A stretch of DNA of 64,000 nt, from the NCBI RefSeq assembly GCF_004570865.1, contig NZ_SPQS01000001.1, positions 434,001 to 498,000 on the forward strand. Direction: 5' to 3'. Each line of letters begins with the position of its first letter. Within the stretch, counting starts at the first letter, position 1. This document shows positions 34,179 to 42,432 of the stretch, in pieces. The translations under genes were made by a program, and so were the position numbers. Under the pieces are notes generated by a model. It did no database searches, had not been told where the DNA came from, and worked only from the letters and a program-made list of their open reading frames with translations. This DNA is from Bradyrhizobium frederickii (lineage in GTDB: Bacteria; Pseudomonadota; Alphaproteobacteria; Rhizobiales; Xanthobacteraceae).

Positions 34179-34907
34179 GTGCCTCAGGACAAGACCGGCG
34201 ACCCCCGACACTCGGCGGGCAACAAGCTATCGGTCCTGCGCAAGCACCCGATCTTCGCGGATCTGGAGCCGGAAGCGCTCGATCAGCTTTGTCGCTACGC
34301 CAAGCACACCACCGTGAAGCGCGGCGCGACGATCGCCGCAAAGGGCGATCCCGGCAACAACCTGTTCGCGGTGATCTCGGGGACGGTGAAGATTTCCTCC
34401 TCCTCGCCGGACGGCCGTAACGCCATTCTCAATCTGATCGGTCCCGGGGAAATCTTCGGCGAGATCGCGGTGCTCGACGGCGCCCCGAGATCGGCCGATG
34501 CGACCGCCAACACCAATTGCGAGCTCTACGTCATCGACCGCCGGGACTTCCTGCCGTTCGTGAAGAGCCAGCCGGCGCTGGCGATGAAGTTCATCGAGCT
34601 GCTCTGCGCCCGTCTGCGCTGGACCAGCCAGCAGGTCGAGCAGGTGATCCTGCAGAATCTGCCGGGGCGGCTCGCGAGCGCGTTGCTCGGTCTCACCGAG
34701 GAGCGCAAGTTCGACTCCGGCAGCGGCACGCTCGCCATCACGCAGCAGGAGATCAGCGAGATGGTGGGCATGACGCGCGAGAGCATCAACAAGCAATTGC
34801 GCGCCTGGGCCGGCCGCAACTGGGTTCGCCTCGAGCACGGCGCCATCGTCGTGCTGGATACGGATGCGCTGCGCGAACTCGCCGAGAGCGGCCTCGGCGG
34901 CGAGTGA
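34179..34907 (+). CDS. Crp/Fnr family transcriptional regulator
   Basis: Regulator of 242 aa with an N-terminal cyclic-nucleotide-binding fold (about 25-140, containing GEIFGEIAVLDGAPRSADATA) and a C-terminal helix-turn-helix whose recognition helix reads MTRESINKQLRAW. No cysteine cluster is present, unlike the FNR-type gene 1.2 kb upstream, so a small-molecule or redox ligand is more likely. The start is GTG at 34179 with TTAGGAG upstream. It ends 10 bases from the convergent cyclase gene. Target genes are unknown. Confidence 0.85.
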   Translation: MPQDKTGDPRHSAGNKLSVLRKHPIFADLEPEALDQLCRYAKHTTVKRGATIAAKGDPGNNLFAVISGTVKISSSSPDGRNAILNLIGPGEIFGEIAVLDGAPRSADATANTNCELYVIDRRDFLPFVKSQPALAMKFIELLCARLRWTSQQVEQVILQNLPGRLASALLGLTEERKFDSGSGTLAITQQEISEMVGMTRESINKQLRAWAGRNWVRLEHGAIVVLDTDALRELAESGLGGE

Positions 34908-34917
34908 CGGCGTCTGC

Positions 34918-35700
34918 CTAAGTGTCGATGATGGCGACCGCGCGGGTCCACCCCGCCGAGGCGCGTTCGATCTTGACCGGAAAGCATGAGACCGTGAACC
35001 CGGTCGAGGGCAATTGGTCGAGGTTGTGCAGCTTCTCGAGATGGCAATAGCCGATATGCCGTCCCGCCTTGTGGCCCTCCCAGATCAGGCCGGCGTCGTG
35101 CGTCTCGGCATATCTCTTCGCGGTGTAGACGAACGGCGCGTCCCAGCTCCAGCCGTCGGTGCCGGTCAGCCGCACGCCGCGTTCGAGCAGGTACATGGTG
35201 GCTTCATAGCCCATGCCGCAGCCGGAATTGACGTATTCGGCCTTGCCGAACTTTGCGCCGGCGCTGGTGTTGACCACCACGATCTCCAGCGGCGACAGTT
35301 TGTGCCCGATCCGCTTCAGCTCCTTCTCGACGTCGTCGGCGCTCGCCACGCAGCCGTCGGGCAGATGCCGGAAGTCGAGCTTGACGCCCGGCTGAAAGCA
35401 CCATTCCAGCGGGACCTCGTCGATCGTCCATGACCGCTCGCCGCGGTTCATGGTCGGATGGAAGTGCCAGGGCGCGTCGAGATGCGTGCCGTTGTGGGTC
35501 GACAGCGAGACCTGCTCGACGGCCCAGCCCTGTCCGTCGGGCAGATCCTCGGCCTTGAGGCCGTCGAAGAATTGCAGCATCCGCGGCAGGCCCTGCTGGT
35601 GATCGATATACTGGATGGTCGGATGGTTGCCCGGCGGATCGGCCGTCACGTCGTTTCTGAGCGGCACCGAGATATCGATCAGCTTCCGCGGCATGGGCAT
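34918..35700 (-). CDS. Cyclase family protein (kynurenine formamidase-like metal hydrolase)
   Basis: Protein of about 260 aa. It has the cyclase-family metal motif HNGTHLDAPWHFHP near residue 75 with a second metal-site region near the middle. Members hydrolyse formyl-kynurenine (KynB), isatin or cyclic amides/lactones. I chose ATG 35700; a second ATG at 35694 has better spacing to GAAGGA, and longer in-frame starts are less likely. It is divergent from a TRAP transporter operon, and a palindrome lies between them. The substrate is probably whatever the TRAP system imports, but this is inference. Confidence 0.8.
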   Translation of the reverse strand: MPMPRKLIDISVPLRNDVTADPPGNHPTIQYIDHQQGLPRMLQFFDGLKAEDLPDGQGWAVEQVSLSTHNGTHLDAPWHFHPTMNRGERSWTIDEVPLEWCFQPGVKLDFRHLPDGCVASADDVEKELKRIGHKLSPLEIVVVNTSAGAKFGKAEYVNSGCGMGYEATMYLLERGVRLTGTDGWSWDAPFVYTAKRYAETHDAGLIWEGHKAGRHIGYCHLEKLHNLDQLPSTGFTVSCFPVKIERASAGWTRAVAIIDT

Positions 35701-35826
35701 TCCTTCGAGATGGTCCGCTGCGTCGGCCATCTTGAGGGGCCCCGATTGCTGGCGTCAAGTCACGTGCCGGCGACGTCAGCCGGCCCACCCGACCCGCCGT
35801 AATGCGAATTGCGCCAGAAATCGATT

Positions 35827-35843
35827 GATGCAACTGTTGCATC
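35827..35843. promoter_or_regulatory. Perfect 8+8 palindrome, operator candidate
   Basis: GATGCAAC-T-GTTGCATC, in the 291-base divergent gap between the cyclase and the TRAP binding-protein genes. Odd-centred palindromes like this are usual operators for dimeric repressors. No regulator gene specific for it is adjacent. Apart from this site I see nothing else certain in the gap. Confidence 0.5.
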
Positions 35844-35991
35844 GATCGATGCCGGATTTGGCTTGGACAGAGAATGCCGCGCGCCCTAGGCACGACATTG
35901 GCGCTTGACTTCATGTCTGAGGTGGAGCGACCCAAGGCCGGCCCGCAGCATCCGCCGACAACGACATAATCAACCCAGGAGGAAAGCCCAG

Positions 35992-36963
35992 ATGAAGACA
36001 CTCACCGGTATCATCACAGCCGTTGCACTGGCGGTCTCAGCGCCGCTGGCGACCGCGCGCGATTTCCGTTCGGCCGACGTCCACCCCGCCGACTATCCGA
36101 CCGTCGAGGCCGTCAAGTTCATGGGCAAGCAGCTCGCGACCGCGAGCGGCGGCAAGCTCGGCGTGAAGGTGTTTCCAAATGGAGCCCTGGGCTCCGAGAA
36201 GGACACCATCGAGCAGCTCAAGATCGGCGCACTCGACATGATGCGGATCAACGCATCGCCGCTCAACAACTTCGTGCCCGAGACCATCGCCCTGTGCCTG
36301 CCCTTCGTATTCCGCGACACGCAGCACATGCGCGCCGTGCTCGATGGGCCGATCGGCGACGAGATCCTGGCCGCCATGGAGCCTGCGGGCCTGGTCGGTC
36401 TCGCCTATTACGACAGCGGTGCCCGGTCCATCTACACCGTCAAGGCACCCGTCAAGTCGCTCGCCGACCTCAAGGGCCTGAAGATCCGCGTCCAGCAATC
36501 CGATCTCTGGGTCGGCATGATCCAGAGCCTCGGCGCCAACCCGACGCCGATGCCGTATGGCGAGGTCTACACCGCGCTGAAGACCGGCCTGGTGGATGCG
36601 GCCGAGAACAACTGGCCGTCCTACGAGTCCTCGCGCCATTTCGAGGCGGCCAAGTTCTACAACATCACCGAGCACTCCCTCGCGCCCGAAGTTCTCGTGA
36701 TGTCGAAAAAGGTCTGGGACACGCTGGGCAAGGAGGATCAGGCGATGATCCGCAAGGCGGCCAAGGAATCGGTGCCGGTAATGCGCAAGCTGTGGGACGA
36801 GCGTGAGCAGGCGTCGCGCAAGACCGTCGAGGCGGCCGGCGTTCAGGTCGTCACGATCGCCAATAAGGCGGAATTCGTCGATGCGATGAAGCCGGTCTAT
36901 CAGAAGTTCGCCGGCGACGAGAAGCTGCAGGGCATCGTCAAGCGTATCCAGGGCACGAAGTAG
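35992..36963 (+). CDS. TRAP transporter substrate-binding protein (DctP family)
   Basis: Periplasmic binding protein of 323 aa for a tripartite ATP-independent transporter. A signal peptide is visible (MKTLTGIITAVALAVSAPLATA, cut before RDF). The hallmark stretch ADLKGLKIRVQQSDLWVGMIQSLGA contains the Arg (in KIRV) that binds the carboxylate of the ligand in DctP proteins. ATG 35992 has a strong AGGAGG site. It is the first gene of a dctPQM-SDR operon. The imported acid is unknown; TRAP systems carry dicarboxylates, sugar acids or aromatic acids. Confidence 0.92.
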   Translation: MKTLTGIITAVALAVSAPLATARDFRSADVHPADYPTVEAVKFMGKQLATASGGKLGVKVFPNGALGSEKDTIEQLKIGALDMMRINASPLNNFVPETIALCLPFVFRDTQHMRAVLDGPIGDEILAAMEPAGLVGLAYYDSGARSIYTVKAPVKSLADLKGLKIRVQQSDLWVGMIQSLGANPTPMPYGEVYTALKTGLVDAAENNWPSYESSRHFEAAKFYNITEHSLAPEVLVMSKKVWDTLGKEDQAMIRKAAKESVPVMRKLWDEREQASRKTVEAAGVQVVTIANKAEFVDAMKPVYQKFAGDEKLQGIVKRIQGTK

Positions 36964-37027
36964 AAGGCCAGCGGCGCGGGCCCGGCGTCGCCGCGAGGCG
37001 ACCCGGGCTCTCGCAAGGAGACACGGG

Positions 37028-37579
37028 ATGACAGACCCACACGTTGCAGATCACGAGCATGACGCGGTCGCCGCACGCCCGTCCACTGGCTTGCTGTCGC
37101 GGATCAACGCACCTGTCGCGCGCGTGGGCATGTATCTGTCCGTGACCGGATTGCTCGTCATCGTCGCCATCGTCTTCTACCAGGTATTCGGACGTTACGT
37201 GCTCAATTCCAGCCCGACCTGGACCGAGAACCTCGCACTGGTGCTGATCCTGTATGTGACGCTGATCGGCGCCGCCGTCGGCGTGCGCGATGCCGGACAT
37301 ATCGGCATGGACAGTCTGCTGGTGATGCTTCCCGACCACGCGCGAGAGAAGATCGAGATCGTGATCCACGTGCTGGTCGCCGTGTTCGGCATTGCCATGG
37401 CCTATAACGGCTGGATCCTCGGTTCGTCTGTCGGCACCGTGAAGATTCCCAATCTCGGCCTTCCCGAGGTGATCCGCTACGTGCCGCTGATCGCCTCCGG
37501 CCTCCTGATCGTCTCCTTTTCCATCGAGCACATCATGGCTCTTCTGCGCGGCGAAGAGGTCGTCCCGTCATGGAACTGA
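37028..37579 (+). CDS. TRAP transporter small permease (DctQ family)
   Basis: Small integral membrane protein of 183 aa with four predicted membrane helices (first at about 38-60). It has the DctQ pattern WTENLALVLILYVTLIGAAVGVRDAGHIGMD, in which the conserved acidic/Gly motif near the second helix lies. It couples the large permease to the binding protein. It follows dctP by 64 bases and overlaps dctM by 10 bases. Confidence 0.92.
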   Translation: MTDPHVADHEHDAVAARPSTGLLSRINAPVARVGMYLSVTGLLVIVAIVFYQVFGRYVLNSSPTWTENLALVLILYVTLIGAAVGVRDAGHIGMDSLLVMLPDHAREKIEIVIHVLVAVFGIAMAYNGWILGSSVGTVKIPNLGLPEVIRYVPLIASGLLIVSFSIEHIMALLRGEEVVPSWN

Positions 37580-38862
37580 TCATCCTCGGCGCCACCTTCT
37601 TCGGATTCCTGATCCTCGGCGTCCCGGTTGCCTTCGCGATTGGCCTCTCCGCGATCTGCACCATCCTCTACGAAGGCCTGCCGGTTGCCGTCATCTTCCA
37701 GCAGATGATGTCGGGGATGAACATCTTCTCCTTCCTCGCGATTCCCTTCTTCGTCTTCAGCGGTGAGCTGATGCTGCATGGCGGCGTCGCCGACAAGATC
37801 GTCCAGCTCGCCAAGAATCTCGTCGGACACATCCGCGGCGGCCTCGGCATGTCGAACGTGGTCGCCTGCACGCTGTTCGGCGGCGTCTCCGGCTCGCCCG
37901 TGGCCGACGTGTCGGCGATGGGTGCGGTGATGATTCCGATGATGAAGAAGGAAGGGTTCGACACCGACTACGCCGTCAACGTCACCACCCACGCTTCGCT
38001 GGTCGGGGCCCTGATGCCGACCAGTCACAACATGATCATCTATGCGCTCGCCGCCGGCGGCAAGGTCTCGATCGGCGCGCTGATCGCCGCCGGCCTGCTG
38101 CCGGCGATCGTGCTGATGGTGTGCATGCTGGTCGCTGCTTACGCCGTCGCGGTGAAGCGCGGCTATCCGGCCGGCAAGTTCCCGGGTTGGGCCGAGGTGT
38201 TCCGCTCGTTGGCAGCCGCGCTGCCGGGCCTTCTGATCGTCGGCATCATCCTGGCGGGCATCCTGTCCGGCGTTTTCACGGCGACGGAATCCGCAGCCGT
38301 TGCGGTGACCTACACGATCCTGCTGACGTTCCTGATCTACCGCACCATGACCCTGCAGAACTTCCTGCGCGCGGCCGCCAAGGCGGTGAAGACGACGGGC
38401 GTGGTGCTGCTCTTGATCGGCGTCTCCACCATGTTCCAGTATCTGATGGGGCTTTACGAGGTGGCCGACCTCGCCGGCGAAATGATGGGCAAGGTTTCGA
38501 CGCAGCCTTGGGTCGTCTTCCTGCTCATCAACGTCATCCTGTTCGTGCTCGGCACGTTCATGGACATGGCGGCGACCATCCTGATCTGCACCCCGATCTT
38601 CCTGCCGATCGCGATGAAGGCGGGCATGGATCCGGTGCAGTTCGGCATGTTGATGTTGATCAACTGCGCCCTTGGGCTGAACACCCCGCCGGTCGGAACG
38701 ACGCAGTTCGTGGGATGCGCCATCGGTGGCATCTCGGTGGGCGCGGTGATGCGCACCATCCTGCCATTCTACGCTGCGCTGATCGCAGCTCTGATGTTCG
38801 TGACCTACGTCCCCGCGTTCTCGCTGTGGCTGCCGCGCCTCTTGATGGGCTACAAGGGATAG
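37570..38862 (+). CDS. TRAP transporter large permease (DctM family)
   Basis: Polytopic Na+-driven permease of 430 aa, with about 12 hydrophobic segments. The N-terminal half has GVPVAFAIGLSA and SPVADVSAMGAVMIP (conserved DctM GSSxADxxA-type motif), the C-terminal half NCALGLNTPPVGTTQFVG (the mirrored substrate-site loop). This gives the two inverted repeats typical of DctM. It is the uptake channel of the operon. The SDR gene starts 23 bases downstream. Confidence 0.93.
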   Translation: MELIILGATFFGFLILGVPVAFAIGLSAICTILYEGLPVAVIFQQMMSGMNIFSFLAIPFFVFSGELMLHGGVADKIVQLAKNLVGHIRGGLGMSNVVACTLFGGVSGSPVADVSAMGAVMIPMMKKEGFDTDYAVNVTTHASLVGALMPTSHNMIIYALAAGGKVSIGALIAAGLLPAIVLMVCMLVAAYAVAVKRGYPAGKFPGWAEVFRSLAAALPGLLIVGIILAGILSGVFTATESAAVAVTYTILLTFLIYRTMTLQNFLRAAAKAVKTTGVVLLLIGVSTMFQYLMGLYEVADLAGEMMGKVSTQPWVVFLLINVILFVLGTFMDMAATILICTPIFLPIAMKAGMDPVQFGMLMLINCALGLNTPPVGTTQFVGCAIGGISVGAVMRTILPFYAALIAALMFVTYVPAFSLWLPRLLMGYKG

Positions 38863-38885
38863 CAGCAGCACAGGAGAAGCTATCA

Positions 38886-39692
38886 GTGACGGACTATCGC
38901 AAGCTCTTCGACCTCACCGGCAAGACGGCCGTGGTGCTCGGCGCCGCCTCGGGTATCGGCAAATCGTCGGCCGAGGCGCTGGCCGGGCTGGGGGCCCGCG
39001 TTGTCTGTGCCGATCGCGCGCTTGACGGAGCGGAGGCGACCGCCGGCGGCATTCGCGACAAGGGTGGCTGGGCGGAAGCAGCTGCTTGCGACGCCGCGAG
39101 CGCTGCGGACGTCAATGCGCTCGCCAAGGTCGTGATGCAGAAATTCCCGCGACTCGACATCGCCGTGACGACGCCGGGGCTCAACATCCGCAAGACCATC
39201 CTCGACTATACCGAGGAGGATCTCGATCGCGTTCTGAGCCTCAACGTCAAGGGCACGGTCTTTTTCTTCCAGGCTTTCGGGCGCATCATGGTCGCGCAGA
39301 AGGGCGGCAGCATCATCGCCTGCTCCTCGGTGCGCGCGGTGACCATCGAGCCGGGGCTCGGCGTCTACGGCTCGACCAAGGCGGCGATCGGCCTGTTGGT
39401 GAAGGGCTTCGCTTCCGAGGTCGGCCATGCCGGCGTGCGCGTCAACGCCATCGCGCCCAGCATCGCCGAGACGGCGCTCACCGGTCCGTTCAAGCAGCGG
39501 CCCGACATCTACAATCTCTACGCCGGCCACACCGTGTTCAACCGCTGGAGCAGTGCCGACGAGGTCGCGACCGCGGTCGCCTATCTCGCTTCGGACGCCG
39601 CAAGCTATGTCAGCGGCAGCACGCTGTTCGTCGATGGCGGCTGGACCGCCGTCGACGGTCCGCCGACCGGTCTCACCCAGCTGCACAAATAG
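38886..39692 (+). CDS. SDR family oxidoreductase
   Basis: Short-chain dehydrogenase of 268 aa. The cofactor motif GAASGIGKSSA is near residue 19, catalytic Ser in CSSVRAV and Tyr-x3-Lys as YGSTK. The usual NAG motif is replaced by TPGLN. GTG at 38886 with CAGGAGAAGC upstream is the start. Because it is the last gene of the TRAP operon, it probably oxidises or reduces the imported acid's hydroxyl group. It ends 8 bases before a decayed convergent gene. Confidence 0.87.
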   Translation: MTDYRKLFDLTGKTAVVLGAASGIGKSSAEALAGLGARVVCADRALDGAEATAGGIRDKGGWAEAAACDAASAADVNALAKVVMQKFPRLDIAVTTPGLNIRKTILDYTEEDLDRVLSLNVKGTVFFFQAFGRIMVAQKGGSIIACSSVRAVTIEPGLGVYGSTKAAIGLLVKGFASEVGHAGVRVNAIAPSIAETALTGPFKQRPDIYNLYAGHTVFNRWSSADEVATAVAYLASDAASYVSGSTLFVDGGWTAVDGPPTGLTQLHK

Positions 39693-39700
39693 GCGGTTGT

Positions 39701-40283
39701 CTATCCAACGAAGCCGATGCGCTGGCGCAGATCCTTTCGATCTGCGCCGGTCAGCAGTGCGATCAGCGCGGCGGCCTGCTTCGGATGTGCGGCGCGCACG
39801 GTCACGCCGACCGTGTACATCGTCACGAGTTCGCAGCCCGGCGGCAGCGATCCCGATAGCGTGATGCCGTCGGTCGCGATGATCTCGGTCGCCTGGGTGC
39901 AGCCGATCGGCCGCGTCGCGGTCGAATTCGCAAGCTCGCGCATTGCGGTCGCGCCGTTCGGAAGGATCCTTGAGGCGCGAGGCGACCTCATGGGCGATGC
40001 CGAGCTGGTCCAGCACTCTTGCGACGTGCTGCCCCGCGGTCGAGGCCTTGGTGTCCGGGACGTAAATCGCGTCGGCGCCACGCAGCACTTCGCGCAGATC
40101 GGCCTCGGTCGTCACCGTCGCCTTGGGATCATGGCTGCGGGCCGCCAGCGCGGTCTCGACCCGGCCGACATCCGTGATCGAGGAGGGGACGATGAGCTTT
40201 TCCCCGGCAAGGTTCGCGAGAGCATGCTGCATTTCGCTGTTGCAGCAGGAACCGCCGGCGCGCACGGTTTGAGCAAATCGCAT
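39701..40283 (-). pseudogene. Decayed ModA-like substrate-binding protein gene
   Basis: Two adjoining pieces in different reading frames make one ModA/extracellular solute-binding protein. The first (frame ending near 39960) reads LRGADAIYVPDTKASTAGQHVARVLDQLGI; the second reads PNGATAMREL, then RPIGCTQATEII and GSLPPGCELVTMYT. They join about 39955-39975, where one extra base relative to a continuous frame breaks the gene. About 40 residues at the N-terminus, including any signal peptide, are also missing. The start ATG is uncertain (40283, or 40343 overlapping the molybdopterin gene's start). A single base error in sequencing would explain the frameshift but not the missing N-terminus. Confidence 0.7.
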
Positions 40284-40341
40284 GGGCGCTGCCGGATAAA
40301 TGCCCTCGGCTGGCTGGTATTTTGGTGTTACGAACTGGGAC

Positions 40342-42432
40342 ATGAACCAGCACGCCAAGATCGAAATCCGCCATTCGACCTGTCCGCATGATTGCCCCTC
40401 CGCCTGCGCCCTTGATGTCGAGGTGGTCGAGGGCCGCAGCATCGGTCGTGTCCGCGGTTCGAAAAAGCAGACCTACACGGCCGGCGTCGTCTGCGCCAAG
40501 GTCGCCCGCTACGCCGAGCGCATCCATCATCCTGAGCGGCTGATGTACCCGCTCCGCCGCACTGGACCGAAGGGCTCCGGGCAGTTCGCGCGGATTTCCT
40601 GGGACGAGGCGCTGGACGAGATCGGGCACCGTTTCAACGCGGCCGAGCGCGAGTTCGGCGCGGAATCGATCTGGCCCTATTACTACGCCGGCACGATGGG
40701 ACTGGTGATGCGCGACGGCCTCAACCGCCTCACGCACGTAAAGAAATATTCGCGCTTCTATCAGACCATCTGCGCCAACGTCGCCCGCATCGGCTTTGCC
40801 ATCGGCACCGGCAAGATCGCCGGCGTCGATCCGCGCGAGATGGCGCTGTCCGATCTCGTTGTGATCTGGGGCACCAATCCCGTCAACACCCAGGTCAACG
40901 TGATGACGCACGCCGCCCGTGCGCGCAAGGAGCGCGGCGCGAAGATCGCCGCGGTCGACATCTACGACAACGAGACCATGAAGCAGGCCGACATCAAGAT
41001 CATCCTGCGGCCCGGTACCGACGGCGCCTTTGCCTGCGGCGTCATGCATGTCCTTTTCCGCGACGGCTATGCCGACCGCGCCTATATGGACAAATACACC
41101 GACTGCCCTGCCGAGCTCGAGGCGCATCTGAAGACGCGCACGCCGGAATGGGCGTCCGCCATTTGCGGCGTGCCGGTGGCGGAGATCGAGGCCTTTGCCA
41201 AGGCCGTCGGCGAGACCAAGCGCACCTTCTTCCGCTTCGGCTACGGCTTTACACGCAGCCGCAACGGTGCCACGCAGATGCACGCGGCAAATTGCATTCC
41301 CGCGGTGACCGGCGCCTGGCAATACGAAGGCGGCGGCGCCTTCTTCAACAATTACGCGCTGTGGCATTTCAACGAATCCATCATCGAAGGGCACGACGCG
41401 ATCGACAAGTCTACGCGCGCGCTCGACCAGTCGCAGATCGGCCGCATCCTCACCGGCGATGCCGAAGCCCTGCAAGGCAAGGGCCCGGTCAAGGCAATGC
41501 TGATCCAGAACACCAACCCGATGACGGTGGCGCCGGAGCAGGCGCTGGTGCGGCAGGGCTTTGCGCGCGAGGATCTGTTCGTCGCGGTGCACGAGCAGTT
41601 CATGACCGAGACGGCGCAGATGGCCGACATCGTGCTGCCCGCGACCATGTTCATGGAGCACGACGACCTCTATTACGGCGGCGGCCACCAGCACATCTCG
41701 GTCGGGCCGAAGCTGATCGACCCGCCCGGCGAATGCCGCTCCAACCACGAGGTCCTGCAGGCGCTGGCGCCGCGGCTCGGCGCCAGGCATCAGGGTTTCG
41801 AGATGGCGCCGCGCGAGTTGATCGACGCGACGCTGAAGCTGAGCGGCCACGGCGACATCGGCAGCCTCGAGGCCGATCTCTGGCGCGACCTGCAACCGGA
41901 TTTCCGCACGTCCCACTATCTCGACGGCTTCGCCCACGCCGACGGCAAATTCCACTTCAGGGCCGATTGGGCGCACCCGCCCTTCGGCGTGACCATGGGC
42001 GATGTCGACAAGATGCCGTCCTTGCCGGATCATTGGGCCGTGATCGAGCAAACCGATCAGGCCCATCCGTTCCGGCTCGCGACCAGCCCCTCGCGCAGCT
42101 TCCTCAACACCACCTTCAACGAGACGCCGTCCTCGCAGGCGCGCGAGGGCAAGGCGAGCGTGATGATCCATCCGCTGGATGCCGCCGCGCTCGACATCGC
42201 GGACGGCGACGCGGTGACGCTCGGCAATACGCGCGGCGAGACCACGCTGATCGCAACCCTGTTCGACGGCGTGCGGCGCGGCGTTCTGATTGCGGAATCC
42301 GTTCACCCCAACAAGAACCATATCGGCGGCCGTGGCATCAACATGCTGACGGGCGCCGAAACCGTCGCGCCGATCGGTGGGGCCGCATTCCATGACAACA
42401 AGGTCTGGATCAGGAAGGCCGCGACGGCTTAG
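40342..42432 (+). CDS. Molybdopterin oxidoreductase (DMSO reductase superfamily)
   Basis: Mo/W-bis-MGD enzyme of 696 aa. The N-terminal [4Fe-4S] site has Cys at 14, 18, 22 and 51 (CPHDCPSAC, then VVCAKVARY), followed by the three molybdopterin domains and the C-terminal dinucleotide-binding domain (near residue 590, SRSFLNTTFNETPSSQAREG). No Tat signal is visible, so it is probably cytoplasmic. The substrate is unknown. It faces a decayed molybdate-binding-like gene at its start and overlaps the convergent caspase-fold gene's stop codon by 4 bases. The 5' ATG is at 40342; a longer in-frame start is unsupported. Confidence 0.85.
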   Translation: MNQHAKIEIRHSTCPHDCPSACALDVEVVEGRSIGRVRGSKKQTYTAGVVCAKVARYAERIHHPERLMYPLRRTGPKGSGQFARISWDEALDEIGHRFNAAEREFGAESIWPYYYAGTMGLVMRDGLNRLTHVKKYSRFYQTICANVARIGFAIGTGKIAGVDPREMALSDLVVIWGTNPVNTQVNVMTHAARARKERGAKIAAVDIYDNETMKQADIKIILRPGTDGAFACGVMHVLFRDGYADRAYMDKYTDCPAELEAHLKTRTPEWASAICGVPVAEIEAFAKAVGETKRTFFRFGYGFTRSRNGATQMHAANCIPAVTGAWQYEGGGAFFNNYALWHFNESIIEGHDAIDKSTRALDQSQIGRILTGDAEALQGKGPVKAMLIQNTNPMTVAPEQALVRQGFAREDLFVAVHEQFMTETAQMADIVLPATMFMEHDDLYYGGGHQHISVGPKLIDPPGECRSNHEVLQALAPRLGARHQGFEMAPRELIDATLKLSGHGDIGSLEADLWRDLQPDFRTSHYLDGFAHADGKFHFRADWAHPPFGVTMGDVDKMPSLPDHWAVIEQTDQAHPFRLATSPSRSFLNTTFNETPSSQAREGKASVMIHPLDAAALDIADGDAVTLGNTRGETTLIATLFDGVRRGVLIAESVHPNKNHIGGRGINMLTGAETVAPIGGAAFHDNKVWIRKAATA

